Shown here piece after piece: positions 21,390-32,474 of a stretch of 64,000 nt of DNA; the first letter of the stretch is position 1; the number at the start of each line of letters is the position of its first letter. The stretch comes from Mercurialis annua. Lineage: Eukaryota; Streptophyta; Magnoliopsida; Malpighiales; Euphorbiaceae. The position numbers and the translations under genes were made by a program. The stretch is from NCBI RefSeq assembly GCF_937616625.2, contig NC_065577.1, positions 28,471,501 through 28,535,500 of the forward strand, read 5' to 3'. Below the pieces are notes generated by a model. It saw only the letters and a list, made by a program, of their open reading frames with translations, had not been told where the DNA came from and did not search any database.

Positions 21390-22909
21390 GGGGGGGCAAA
21401 TCGCTTGCTCTCTTCAGGTCTCCCCCGCCTATTTTCCGATCTTTATTTCGACTTCGACTTTTCTTTGAGTTTTTCTTTTGATTCCTTCGCCTTCACCTCT
21501 TTTCCACGAATAGCCCTGCGGCCTTCATCCAGCTTGAAGTATTTTTGGGCTATGCTCATCAGGTTTGAGAAAGTGGTTGGTTTGTTAATCAGAAGTTTAT
21601 CCACTAATTTGCCGAATCGCATTCCTTCTCGTAACGCTTCATTTGCCATGTCGACATTCGAGTTGTCTATCTTCATAGCTTTCTTGTTGAATCGCTCGAT
21701 ATAGCTTTTTAGCTTTTCTCCTTCCTCCTGAATACATGACCTCAGGATGTTGGTGGTCGTTTTAGCTGGTATATTAGTGAGGTACCTGTTGAGAAATTCT
21801 GTCAATAGTGAGGCGAAGCTTTTGACCGATCCAGGCTTGAGTTTGTTGTACCATCTCTGGGCGGTTTCTGTGAGGCTGGTTAGGAACACCCGACACAAGA
21901 TCGCGTCTAACAGCCCCATGGTGGCGGTAAATCTGGACGTATGGTCCCTCGGGTCTCCTTCTCCATTGAAAGTTGGCAAGGTGGGCAACTTCATGTTGTA
22001 CGGGATCATTTCCTCCATTATCTCGGCTGAAAGGGGCGAACCCTTCAACCTGAGGTCGTCTATATCTAGCTCTTCAGATTTCAACTTTTTCAAAGTTTTG
22101 GCAATCTTTTCTTCCAAGTCTTCCTCAGAGACATATGTAGCTTTACTCTTCTGGGGCGATTCCGAGGATTCGCCCTCTCCCTCCTGGTGTTTCTTCTTTT
22201 ACTGTGCGTTGCCCGTGTCTTTATCCTATTTCTTGCTTTTTGGTGCCGCGTCCTCCTTTTCTTTTTCCCTTCGCTCTTCTCTTTTAAAATTGAGCCTGCT
22301 TCGGCCATCGTCTTGATTTTCGCTGTTTCTAGGCTCCTCTCTCGGATTTTCTTCTTTAGAATCATCTCTTCTATGCTCATGGTTCTCTGGGATTTCTTCC
22401 TCTTTGTTCCTCTCGTTTCTCCCTTCGTTTCTCCCGTCGTTTTCTCGTTCGTTTCTTTGTTCGTTTCTTTGCTCTCTTCTTTGTTCATTTCTTCCTCTAG
22501 TTGGCCCTTGGTGGCCTAGGTCTGTGTTTTCTGTTCTGCCTCTTCATCTAGTAGAAGATGGGCTGAAGTATTCCCTTGGGATCTTCATTGTTTCGTAATG
22601 ATTGTCGTTTGTTCTCATGGCTTCGCTGGGCAATCTGTCCGATATGTCTGGATAAATTCCAACACTTTCTTCAGGATTTTTTTATACATGTCTTATTGCC
22701 ATGCCTGGCGTTTGTTCTCCATCAGCTCCTAAATTGAAAGCAATTGAATTGCTTCCTCTTATTGGGTTGGTCTGGTACTGGGGTGTGGAGAAGGAGGTTC
22801 CTCTGGTGTTACTCCTTCCAGCAAAGCCATGAATTCCATCTTCAGTAACATTAATTATCTCCATTGTGTTTTGATGGATTTTGGGGTCCATCGGCTGTTT
22901 GTCTTTCAA
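21390..22909 (-). pseudogene. gypsy gag (Retrotrans_gag domain)
   Basis: The frame opens with a methionine at 22909 (MKDKQPMDPKI), followed by an Arg/Glu/Asn-rich low-complexity stretch (about 22410-22500, RNEQRNEREN). After frame changes near 22200 comes the capsid domain at about 22000-21560: LPTFNGEGDPRDHTSRFTA, AQRWYNKLKPGSVKSFASL and LRSCIQEEGEKLKSYIERF. A lysine-rich tail (KEKLKEKSKSK) ends near 21443. The protein would build the retroelement particle. Stops and the inversion break it. Confidence 0.85.
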
Positions 22910-22993
22910 GTTTTTCCGTCAGAAATCATCTTCTTCAATAGTATTTATTTGAGTTCAGAAAAACTCTTTCGATTTGAAGTTTGTTAAGCTTTT

Positions 22994-23011
22994 CCCACAG
23001 ACGGCACCAAT
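22994..23011 (-). other. gypsy primer binding site region
   Basis: Directly after the LTR on the minus strand stands ATTGGTGCCGTCTGTGGG. This is close to the TTGGCGCCGTCTGTGGGA context typical of Tat/Athila-type gypsy elements. Confidence 0.75.
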
Positions 23012-23613
23012 TGATGGATTTTTCCTTCTGATCCGGTAATGTGACCTGGAAAACAGGGTAGAAACTAACCTGACGGTGGTTGTCCGATTAACTCTCTGAT
23101 GCTAAAGTCAGTATTGAGCTTAAGCAGTGTTTTGTGTATATGAATGTAGTTGTCTGTTTAGGCATACCTCAAACTCCTTTTATAGTAGATAGTATACCTT
23201 GTAGAGTTGTAGTAGGAAGGTGAATCCTACTTTGTAGGCTTTGACCCTGATTAGGAGTGATATTCCTTATTCAGACATGAGTCCAATTTAAGAACGTCTT
23301 CCTAAATAGTCTCGTCTTCCTATGTTAGAAGTTCTCTCCCTAAGTTGGAGTTTGTATCCAAATAGGTAAGATACCCGAGAATATTCAGTAAATCTGGTAA
23401 TCTGTCCGAATCTCAGGGTCGACGCGTTTGGTCCGAGTCCTCAGGGATTCAGTATTATTGCTGTCGGATGCTATTTCAGTAGAGGCGGATCCTATGGATT
23501 TGGCCGCCTGTTTTGTATATTTTGGCCCATCAGACGGGAGTCCGGTATCGTCTGAGAATGGATCTCCTGCGACTCGGCTCCATTGTAGCTAAGATAGGAT
23601 TCGGTATCCATCA
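23012..23613 (-). repeat. gypsy LTR (602 bp)
   Basis: On the minus strand it starts TGATGGATACC and ends AAATCCATCA, an 8-bp inverted repeat at its ends. A TATA box (CTATAAAAGG, plus positions 23176-23185) lies about 160 bp before the LTR end. Only one copy is in the window. Confidence 0.8.
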
Positions 23614-24267
23614 CTAATGAAAGAAAGGTATAGTTTGTATTATAAGAATATAGAACATGAAGACAATTTTATTCGCATGAACAAAATGTTTATGTTAGGT
23701 CAAATACGATAATGATTAATTAAAAAAACACTGTAAATTATAATACACAAATTACACAAACATGGATTTCAAGAACTTCTTGAGCTATATACAGAGGAGA
23801 ATCACAAACTGTCTTCAAATGGTTGCAACTTATACCATTTCGCATTACATCACAAACTTCTATCACAAAAGAAAATCAATAAGCAGATAAAATGCGTTGG
23901 TCTATCTAAACGAATATAAATTAAAAATAAATATATAATCCAACTAAAAACCTGAGTACAAGTTACCTTGCGAAACCAAAATCAGATTTTTGAGAAGGGT
24001 TTTACTATTCGCCGCCCCTTTTTACTTAACATTGCCCCTACAAATGACATTTTCGCCATTCTAGCAAAACCAAAACAAAAAAATTCTCTCAACTCATTCG
24101 AAAAATTCGTAAAAAGTCGATTAAAATGACGGACAACGATTACAATTCGTCGGGTAACGATTATCGATGTTCGGAAACAAGTTTTTCTGACTTTTCCAAA
24201 ATAAAAAAACGGTTTTTTTTTTCTGAATTCTGGGCCGACGTCCCCAGATGGCATCGGTCCAAAAGGG

Positions 24268-24387
24268 GGGGACGTCCCAGAGGGACATCCCTCCACAAGG
24301 AGGGACTTCCCATCTCCTTGTGGAGGGAAGTCCCTCCGGGACGTCCCCTCTTCTGCCGGCGGCGGCGAATAATATCGCCGCCGGCAG
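24268..24387. repeat. GC-rich hairpins inside element B
   Basis: One inverted repeat has 35-bp arms at 24268-24302 and 24314-24348 with about three mismatches. A second has perfect 12-bp arms CTGCCGGCGGCG/CGCCGCCGGCAG at 24353-24364 and 24376-24387. Confidence 0.88.
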
Positions 24388-24453
24388 TATATTTATTAAA
24401 AAAAATGTGTTAAATTTTATAAATTGTTAAACGTAATTATTTATGTTTTGCAG

Positions 24454-24715
24454 GTTCATTTAGAAGATTTTGACGATGACGGAATTAATTACAGCGATCG
24501 GTTTTTTTTCTTCAGAATATGGGTTTGATACTGATGCTGAAGCAATTAGTTGGGCTAAAAATATTGTTATAGGGATTGGGTTTGAGTTAGTCATTTCGTC
24601 TCATAAGAACTAGGGAAAACGAAAGCTTTTGAGATGTGCTCGGGGTGAGCGTTACAAAGGTTCAGTCATAGATTCTGATTCAGCCGTACGAAAAAATATT
24701 AAGCCATACTACTAA
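24454..24715 (+). pseudogene. Fragment of MULE-type transposase N-terminus
   Basis: After an acceptor (TTATGTTTTGCAG) the frame reads SEYGFDTDAEAISWAKNIV and GIGFELVISSHKN, then a stop, then KRKLLRCARGERYKGS. This resembles the DNA-binding N-terminus of plant Mutator-type transposases, with the pattern F-S-x5-W-A...G-F...C-E-R-G-x-K-Y-R. Only about 70 codons remain. The catalytic domain is absent, which identifies element B as a deletion derivative. Confidence 0.55.
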
Positions 24716-25035
24716 TATTCAGTAAATATTAAATCAATTAAGTTCCCAAAATAACTAAACTTACAAAAACAATTAATTATATATATATTTTTTTTAAAAA
24801 AACCCGGCTGCGACGTTTCCGGTAGCAGTCGGAAATAGCCCCTTGAAGAGGGACAACCACGTAGAATATGGTTTTAGTTTATATGGATTGCGAGATTTTA
24901 GTTTTGTATAGAAATAGGGAAAAGGGCAAAAGTGTAAAGTGTAGGAGCGATGGGTTATAAAAAGGGGGCGGTATTTAGTAATCTAGTTTTGAGAACCACA
25001 CCGGCCTTCTGGTTGGATAATACAACTAATCATAA

Positions 25036-25298
25036 CTGAGAAAAAAACAATTGATTATGGGAAACATATGCCTTAGCCTCCTAATAAAGCTGTTAAGGAA
25101 ATTAACATGAAGAACTTTGATTTGAACTACAAAATAATGCAATATATACCTTAGATATTAATGGAACGTACGTACCAGTGAAGAATAAAATTAAAAACTT
25201 GAGATAAAGAAAGGTGACTTTTCAGAATTACATTGAATGGCGTTAGTTGTTTTTTTAGGAAGTTGCTTTAATTTGAGAGTCTTACAATATAAATTAAA
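25036..25298. other. Probable intron of the kinase remnant, no gene
   Basis: The stretch is AT-rich. Read on the minus strand it ends in a pyrimidine tract and CTCAG acceptor at 25036-25050. No exon is recognised farther right. Confidence 0.4.
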
Positions 25299-25607
25299 GG
25301 GTTAATGTCATAAGAATTCACAAACTTTACATATTTTTTCAATTTAATCACGTTTTCAAAAACTTCTCATAAAAATACACCAACTTTCATTTTTTTCCAA
25401 ATTCATACACGGTGCTAACGTGTCACTCATTTATTGGAGAAAAATGACTTACACCTCAGCAAACTCCACCAATGATTGAGTGTCATGTCAGCACCGTGTA
25501 TGAATTTGGAAAAAAATGAAAGTTAGTGTACTTTTATGAGAAATTTTAATAAACGTAATTAAATTGAGAAAACGTGAAAAGTTGTTGAATTTTTATGACA
25601 TTACTCC
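25299..25607. mobile_element. Mutator-type MITE (GGGTTAAT family), copy 1
   Basis: There are long inverted repeats of about 125 bp (GGGTTAATGTCATAA at the left, complement AGGAGTAATGTCATAA at the right). The arms include TTCATTTTTTTCCAAATTCA. The 9-bp flanks TAAATTAAA and TAAATTTAA differ at one base. It is related to the two MITEs at 45676 and 46103. Confidence 0.75.
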
Positions 25608-25778
25608 TAAATTTAATGTGATTTATAAAATATAATACCTAAATTAAAATAAGTGTTTTAGAAAAGATGGGAACTAAAAAGAGTAAAGTATTTGGTGAAA
25701 CTTAATGAGAAGCCTTCTTTTGTTGAGATTGAATGAGAAGGCTCCGTTGGTCCTCTCAATTATATAAATAAATAGATA
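25608..25778. repeat. Dispersed short repeat, second copy
   Basis: Bases 25650-25775 resemble 15955-16090. No termini or coding sequence are seen, and the class is unknown. Confidence 0.45.
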
Positions 25779-26041
25779 TTCCCTCCGTCCCATTTAAGAA
25801 GGGACATATCTCATTTTACCTTGTCCCACTTAAGAAGGCCACATCGTATTTTTTGTACGAATTTATATGAATTTTCCTTTTTTACCCCCTTTTCTCTTTC
25901 TATAATTAATGACTATTAGTCTATGCACAAATTACAAAACTATCATTAATAGGGATAAAATAAGAAAAAACTATAGTAATTAATATTTTCTTAATCTATG
26001 TGTAAAACTCATTTGTCCCTTTTTAAATGGGACAGAGGGAG
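25779..26041. mobile_element. Stowaway-like (Tc1/Mariner) MITE
   Basis: The left end is TTCCCTCCGTCCCATTTAAG and the right end in complement is CTCCCTCTGTCCCATTTAA. It is flanked by TA on both sides (25777-25778 and 26042-26043). The CTCCCTCCGTCCC end is the Stowaway signature. Confidence 0.88.
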
Positions 26042-26043
26042 TA

Positions 26044-27216
26044 TTAGATACCATTCACGAATTGTTTAGGCACCAAAAAACTTTAGTCATTAAATTTTCT
26101 TTATTTTAAGAGCATTTTTAAATTGGTCCTCTAGAGAAAGTTTTTTGGAATGAATAAAGAATAACTAGGGTTTGACTAGAGGAACATTTGTCTTCAATGG
26201 GCTCTTTAAATAATTATTATTTTTTGGAAACAGGTCATTTATACCGCTAAAGTTTGACTAGAGGATCAAGTGAGAGCTCAACTCTGCAAAAGTTCAAATA
26301 TGCCCCTAACGTCTTAAAAAATGAACAACACCTATGATATACAAACTAGCAAATACATAAGACATGAGAAACAAATTACTAAAACAAATTAAACATCATG
26401 TCATCATAAAAAGCAAGGAAGTTTTTCGTGGAGGAAAGAACCTCGGCAGCATCAACTCTACTGCCACAGATCTCTTTTGATACAAAATTGTTGTTGCCGG
26501 TTGGACAAGCATCTCATGCTTCTCAAATTTACTAGTCTTGGGTGAGTTCTGCTTTCTTTTTCTAATAGGATATGTTTTCTACAAGCTTATGTAATATTTT
26601 TTTGACGATTCTAATTCTGATAACTATTTGGAAATGATAATATCTACTATAGTAGAGTTAGTTAATAAAAATAGAAGGATGTCGTTATATCGCAGGTCAA
26701 TTTATGGTCATACCTGATGCAGACCCATTTTGACATATAATAATGATAAGTCGAGTCCTAAGATGATTCGCCCACCAAGGTCCACCTCAGGACTCGCCAA
26801 AGAACAATAAGCCAAAAATAAGATCAATACTAACCAACTGTATTGGCAAAGCCAAATCGTACGGGTTTCATTGGCCTAATAATGAAGTTCATACGAATTT
26901 GCCTTAGGAGATGTTCACCGAATCCCCTAGGATTTGACAATTAAAAAAGACCGAAATCTGGACACGAATCTCACTAAGAGATTGAGTCCAAATTCATCTA
27001 TTACAGCAATAAATAAAGAGGATTCTAGAAGACCAAGATCTTCTAGATAAGCTAAAGATAGTGTCTTAATGGGAGCAAAACAACAATACAAGAAGATAAC
27101 TCTATTTAGAACTTAATCATAAATAGGAGTCATCCCCAAACGTGAAAGACACTAAATTGGAAGCCCTTGCCTATTTAGATTCAACTTCCTAAATAAATCA
27201 CTTTCCTATTTGTGAC
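26044..27216. other. Unassigned stretch, possible LTR remnant
   Basis: No supported gene is seen. Bases 26420-26560 show a short coding-like patch next to a GGTGAGTT donor-like site but no recognisable protein. From about 26740 to 27216 the composition (GAGTCC, CTTCCTAAATA, AGGAGTCATCC motifs) recalls the gypsy LTR at 23012-23613, so a degraded LTR is possible. Confidence 0.35.
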
Positions 27217-28122
27217 ACCCTGTAAGTTTAAAGGATTAAGTTATTCCATGTTGAGAAAACCAGGGGGAACGTATAGTAAATTTAATGATAAATTTAATTT
27301 ATAAGTGTTTCTAAAAATGTAAAGGCCTAATACCTTAAACAAACTCCGACCTTATATCCCTTTTTCGATCCTACCCTAACGTTGAAAATTTGTCAATTTT
27401 ATCCTATTTCAAATATTATCGTTTCAATTGTAACCTGAAATATTAAATTGACGTCTTTTTCATTTGGAAAAAAAATTCAAAAACGTTTTCCATTTATAGC
27501 ATATATTAATTATCCATGTTTAAAATTTATTTAGATTTAGTTAAATTAATTAAGAATTTAAATTAGTTTTAATTTGATTATGGTTTTTAGTTAGTTTTTA
27601 ATAATAAAGGACTTATTTGTATTTTTTTGAATGGAAATGAATTTAATTTTATCTTTAAACATGATTAATTGAATGATTTCATCATTTAAATAAAAAAAAT
27701 TGACAAAAATTAAAAAATTAGGGTATAATTGGAACGATAAAATGCGAAACAGGATAAAATTGACAAGTTTTCAACGTCAGGGTAGGATCGAAAAGGGGTT
27801 ACAAGGTCGAGGTTTTTTAAGATATTAAGCCAAATATAAAATAGTTATAAAAGTTTAAATTTAAATTTCGTTATTTGAATTTTAATAATCGGGATCTAAG
27901 TAATGCATAAAAATTAAAATAAAATAATTTACAAGTCCCGAGTGAATATTTTTGGGTCAATATTCACAAAATAGTTTTAAGAAGTTTGCATTAAATAAGA
28001 TTTGCACGTAGATTTAATATTAAGTGAGACTTACTTAGATTCAATAAATCTTAAATGATTTATTAAAAATAAAATATAAGTCACGCGAGAATAAAATTTT
28101 CTTTTTTATTCGTTTTATATTT
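27217..28122 (+). repeat. LTR fragment, interrupted by a MITE
   Basis: It starts TGTGACACCCTGTAAGTT, a form typical of plant gypsy LTR starts, and continues after the 27324-27831 MITE. It ends where the element A relative begins at 28123. No primer site or second LTR can be paired with it. Confidence 0.45.
27324..27831. mobile_element. Mutator-type MITE, 508 bp
   Basis: Inverted repeats of roughly 125 bp are present (GGCCTAATACCTTAAAC at the left, complement GGCTTAATATCTTAAAA at the right; inner parts share TTCGATCCTACCCT). The flanks AAATGTAAA (27315-27323) and AAATATAAA (27832-27840) are a 9-bp duplication with one mismatch. Confidence 0.85.
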
Positions 28123-28531
28123 GAACAAATGATCATTTTACCCCCTTTACTTGGCACAAAGTATCGGAAAAAGTCCAAAGTAGGAAAAAATGGTCATTTT
28201 TACCCTAACTTAGCAAAATTGGTACAAAAACCCCCTTCCCCACTCTCACCCAAGAGAGTGAGACATACTCTCCGGTTTTGATGGTAGTTTGTTTTTCTCA
28301 AAGTGGTTGTTGATGGCAAAAAATTTAAAATGATCCTAATTTTTTTAACATTTTTAATTAATACCTAATAATTTTAGAAAAACAATTAATCCTTTATCAA
28401 ATTAATATTAATTAAAAATAAAGATGACCATTTTGCATTTTTTGAAAAAAAAATTATTTTTTTTCTTCAATTATTTTGGTCTCCGGCGAGGAAAAGTGGA
28501 GCAAATCTGCTCCTCTAAAAAACGAGGAGCA
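28123..28531. mobile_element. Truncated relative of element A (A2)
   Basis: It starts GAACAAATGATCA and follows the left end of the 17348 element for about 140 bp, including the CTCTCACCCAAGAGAGTGAG hairpin. It then has a shortened hairpin core (GGAGCAAATCTGCTCC, GAGGAGC). It stops at about 28531 against CACTA subterminal sequence. Its right end is missing. Confidence 0.8.
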
Positions 28532-29923
28532 TTGGACAGCCGATTAGCGACGGAATTATCTGTCGCTAATGGCCCAAAATCCGTCGCTAAAACTAGTTAG
28601 CGACGAAACATCCGTCGCCACAGGAATGGTCGCAAAAGAATTTTGCGACCATTCTTCAATTCCGTGGCAACATTATATGCCTAGCAACGTAGAAAATATA
28701 ATTGAGTGCTTTAAAGGTATGGACCTATCTCATTCGCAAAACTGGCGCCCCTTAACTCGGCCACGATATATGCCTAGTAACGGAGAAAATATTCGGCAGC
28801 CTTCCGGCGTCGTTCTCCTTAAGTGCGATTATATGTGGTGTAACGCTAATTATATATTCCGCGAGAAATAAGCGTTACAGAACATATACTATACATCCAC
28901 CCGGAGAACAAACGCTAGAAAACAACCGAATATTTTTCTACCGCTACTAGACATATATAATTTTCGTGGTCGAGTTACGGGAGGACCAGTTTTGCGAACT
29001 GTACAAACTGTACAATCCCGTGTCGTTCAATCGCTTGAACACACGGGACGGGAACTCTACGGCTAGGTTTACGATTTTATTCGGTGGGAATAAAATTGAG
29101 GTTTTTTTTGGTTTAAACAGCTTATAAATTAATTGATTGTAAATGAAAAAAAATTAAAATAATAACAGTACTTACTTGTTGCAGAGCAGAACCGCAACAG
29201 ATAAAAATGATCGATAAGGAATGTCGGAGCGCTGCAACCAACTAACGGCGATCAAACCTATATATCACGCAAAAAGTATATTAAATTTCTAGAAATATTT
29301 GGGCAGTACTTCCCAAAAAAAATGAACATCTCCCATTTTTCAGGGAAGTCCTGCAAGAAAATTACAATTCACAAACCAAAATACAATCCAATTAAACAAC
29401 TAATTGGCCTAAACATTTTATTAAATTACAAAATAACCTAAAAGAATCAAATTATCCTAAAATAAAAAAGTGACCTAATTAAACAATTATTAAACCTAAT
29501 AAAATAAAAAATCAAATTACACATTTTAATAACAAATTCATCTAAACCAATTACGAAAACATAAATAATTATTATTAACTAGGAAAATTATATTTAAACT
29601 ACCAACATATTAAATTAATTACAATAATTAATTAACCTAAACTACATTTGGAAAAGTTACGGTTTTAATTAATTAACCTAAATTATAAAATTAAACTACC
29701 TAACCAATAATCACACAAATAATTAATAAGCAAATTTATTCAACTAATTAATTAAGCAAATTTATTCGACTAATTAATTAAGCAATTAAACATCTAGTAA
29801 AGAAAAAAAATTAACAATTTTAATATAATTTAACTTAATTTAACCTAACATTTGATTAAATAACAATTAATTTAAACAACTTAATTTAATCTAATTAATA
29901 AACCAAACTATTACTAACCAAAT

Positions 29924-30037
29924 ATGGCAGCGGAGCGGAGGCAGCGGGGCAGCGGCGGCAGCAAGAGCAGCGGCGGCAGCACGGGCAGCGGCGGCAGTTG
30001 GGGCAGCAGGGATCCGGAGCGGCTGTTTTGCATTTAA
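29924..30037 (+). repeat. GGC-rich low-complexity block (short ORF)
   Basis: A run of GGCAGC-like units encodes a Gly/Ser-rich 37-codon ORF (MAAERRQRGSGGSKSSGG). It stands out from AT-rich surroundings together with GC-rich sequence to 30290. It may be a captured exon fragment or a simple repeat expansion; a real product is doubtful. Confidence 0.4.
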
Positions 30038-30299
30038 TTAATTTAAATCTATATAATTTAATAAAAAACAATTGAAAAAAAAAACTACCTCAGGCGATGG
30101 CGGCAACGTGTTGGTGAAGAAGAACGATGGCGGCAGCGTGGTGGTGAAGGAGGCGATGGCGGCAGCGTGTGGTGAAGGAGGCGATGATGGCAGAAAATAG
30201 GAAGGTGGGGAGTAATGGCGGAGGAGGAGATCGGGGGGGAGGAAAAAGGAAAACAAAAAATGGGGAATACGAGGAGAGCAGCGTTTTAATTAGGTTTAA

Positions 30300-30718
30300 G
30301 ATTAGCGACGAATAAAATCCGTCGCTAATCTTAGCGCTAATTGAAACGCACCGTTTCAATTAAAAGAGTAGTGACGGATAGATACATCCGTCGCTAAACT
30401 TTTAGCGACGGATGTATAAATCCGTCGCCAACCCTTCAACTGGAACGATGCGTTTCAATTTGGTCCAAATTTGGCGACGGATTTGTAAGTCCGTCGCCAA
30501 ATTTGGACCAAATTGAGGCGCCATAAACTCCCGCCATGTTCCCGCCACGGTAGCGACGGAATAGCGACAGATAGCTCCGTCGCTATGGTGGCGGGAGCTT
30601 ACCCGCCACAATATTTACCATATTGGCGACGGATTATGCGTCTGTCGCTGTGTCCGTCGCCAATATGACTTATTAGCGATGGAAATTTAGTCCGTCGCTA
30701 ATTTCCGTCGCTAAAAAG
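30300..30718. repeat. Subterminal repeats of second CACTA element
   Basis: There are at least a dozen GCGACGGA/TCCGTCGC motifs arranged as facing pairs with short spacers, as in 5130-5615. Confidence 0.85.
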
Positions 30719-30734
30719 CTGTTTTCTAGTAGTG

Positions 30735-32474
30735 GAATGGGAGTGGTAGCTCAAAACCCGTAGCAAGCCTAAAATCATATATACTTTTTGCAAATAATCA
30801 AACATTTAGTGACAATAACAAAGGAAGCAAGTATACAAACATTTAGTGACCTTAAAAAAAGGAAGCAGGTATACAAACATATATGCACTAGTCGATCGAT
30901 ACAATACACATGGGTGTTTCACTTCCGTACCACATACGTACCCGACAATATACAATTACGCACTGGTGTATTTAGGTCACTTCACGGCCTACGAGCTCTG
31001 TGGCACAAAACGATGTCTGACGCAGCCAACAAAATGATATACATATATAACAGCAAGTAGAAACCATTATCACAGTACATTCCTGTAGGACTACGGAAGT
31101 CAAGAACTATACATGTCAAGAGTCGACTTCCGAACAGAAAGATGGACGCTAGCCAAGTTCAAGTACCAAGCACCTAAAAATGTTTAATAACAACGGGGTC
31201 AGACTATGCTGAGTGAGATATACCTTACTAACGGTATTATAAAAATAACATCGCACTTTTAAATAATCATTTATACAAATATACAATAAAACAAGTATAT
31301 AATCCGATCGAAACCTTAATCCTGAAACAATCCTATACTAGATATTTCCTAGTATTATCGAGCGAAAGAGATTTTTCTCAAATCCTTTTTGGGAAGGTCC
31401 CGAAATAGTTCGACCGAGTTCAACCTATACTAAGTGGTACAGTCCCGGGATAGTTCGAACGAATTAAACTAGTACCATTGCTTACAACCAAACGATCGAG
31501 GTGTGAGTCCCGGGATAGTTCCACCGAGTTCAACTCATTAGAAACAGGTTCCGAGCTAGTTCCATCGAGTTTAACCTCGTGTCTAACGCAAAGAGTTAGT
31601 CTATTTCTATTTCCTAAGACTTACCCGACACTGGTGATCACGCAGCCTATTGACACCCAATAGGTAGCTTGTTTTCTCGGATCGTACACTTGTTTTCATA
31701 TATATAAACAATCAACCAAACAATACACAATACGAGCAAACCATATAATATACAATTTATTTGCCAACACAACAATCAATCGATATATATATAATTTATT
31801 TGCCAATACAATAGTAAATCGATATATATTCACAACGAGTATTAAATGGGATGCATTTAGTGATAGGATATTCATTCGATAAGCAACTTTCAAATCACGA
31901 TAAACTTTTGCAATATGCGATGTGTTTATAATTTATATACATAATATCTAAAAATGTAGATATAGCGTAATAATACGCGAGAGTAAGGTATAACTCACGA
32001 CTTGGTATCCAATAATCACGATATCAAAATAATGATGGAATCCCGTTAACTCAAGCCCGTCAATGTTGAAGTTTGTCGATGCGTCTGCCACAATTATTAA
32101 ACAAAATACGCTTAGTTAACAACGTCAACATAAACATTAAAACCCTAAGTTACAAAGTCAGGTTAATAATGTTTAGGCTCAACATACTTCTACAACTTAT
32201 CAAATCATTAAAAGCATCTCAAATGTTCAAACTAAATTCACCGTACTTTAACGTCAATAACGTACTGTACGTTTGAAACACGAAATGCTTAAACCTTAGC
32301 TTATATTTACCTAGCATTTTAGGGTTTAAAACAACCTATATACTTTTCATTCCATCAATTTTAATTCTAGATTTCCTTAGTCCAAATATCAAATTCAAAT
32401 TCGCTTTATATTAAAACCAATTTCCAACTTTGTAGCATTACGTCAAACGCGAACTATACATGTTCAAGCCTGTT
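30735..32474 (-). repeat. LTR fragment of family D, minus orientation
   Basis: In complement it follows the LTR at 33502-35074. Shared blocks are the LTR end (GAATGGGAGTGGTAG), the TGAGTGAGATA region and repeated CCCGGGATAGTTC...CCGAGTTCAA motifs. It also extends to sequence matching about 40640 in the 3' LTR. It begins at the CACTA terminus and stops at 32474. No internal region follows, so it is a solo or truncated LTR. Confidence 0.75.

Larger units (their letters stand above)
20448..23613 (-). mobile_element. Ty3/gypsy (Tat-like) remnant: LTR, gag, protease
   Basis: On the minus strand it reads LTR (23613-23012), primer site, gag (22909 to about 21390), then protease. RT, RNase H and integrase are absent. 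The part at 20763-21389 is in the opposite orientation. The LTR is flanked on its outer side by CTAAT (23614). No matching LTR is seen to the left, so the copy is truncated or its second LTR was lost. The primer region and gag style suggest the Tat group. Confidence 0.8.
23997..24986. mobile_element. Mutator-like element B with 9-bp target duplication
   Basis: The target repeat TTTTGAGAA occurs at 23988-23996 and 24987-24995. The left end reads GGGTTTTACTATTCGCCGCC, and the right end in complement reads TTACTAAATACCGCCCCCTT, so the inverted repeats match imperfectly for about 75 bp. Inside are GC-rich hairpins and one transposase-like fragment. It interrupts the kinase remnant just before the DFG codons. 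Confidence 0.88.
23761..25035 (-). pseudogene. Protein-kinase-like host gene remnant (activation segment), split by an insertion
   Basis: Two minus-strand exons are visible. The first runs 25035 to 23967 once the Mutator-like element at 23997-24986 is removed. It is preceded by a pyrimidine tract plus CAG acceptor and followed by a GTAACT donor. It reads GVVLK and, after a 1-2 base shift, SDFGFAR. The second (23859-23761), after a 107-bp intron, reads HLKTVCDSPLYIAQEVLEIH. Kinases have DFG, then T-x-C-GSPLYMAPE. Here GSP is DSP and APE is AQE. The wording is closest to ATG1/ULK-like or similar kinases, but the family is not certain. The gypsy LTR at 23613 sits in the next intron. No other exons are identified. 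Confidence 0.6.
28532..30734 (-). mobile_element. Non-autonomous CACTA element, minus orientation, one end missing
   Basis: The right terminus CTGTTTTCTAGTAGTG (30719-30734) equals the terminus at 5616-5631. Subterminal GCGACGGA repeats fill 30300-30718 and 28545-28660. Bases 28680-29230 match, in reverse complement, the leader at 130-640 of the first element. The transposase is absent. At the left no CACTACTAG terminus is present, and the repeats abut the truncated A2 element directly. It could have been moved by the autonomous relative's proteins. Confidence 0.85.

Noticed and set aside
24126..24413. Plus-strand ORF of 95 codons in element B
   Set aside because: Its sequence is largely the palindromic GGGACGTCCC block and does not match any family.
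30038..30359. Minus-strand Ser/Pro/Phe-rich ORFs in the second CACTA element
   Set aside because: Low complexity, no known domain, overlapping a GC-rich simple-sequence block and subterminal repeats.
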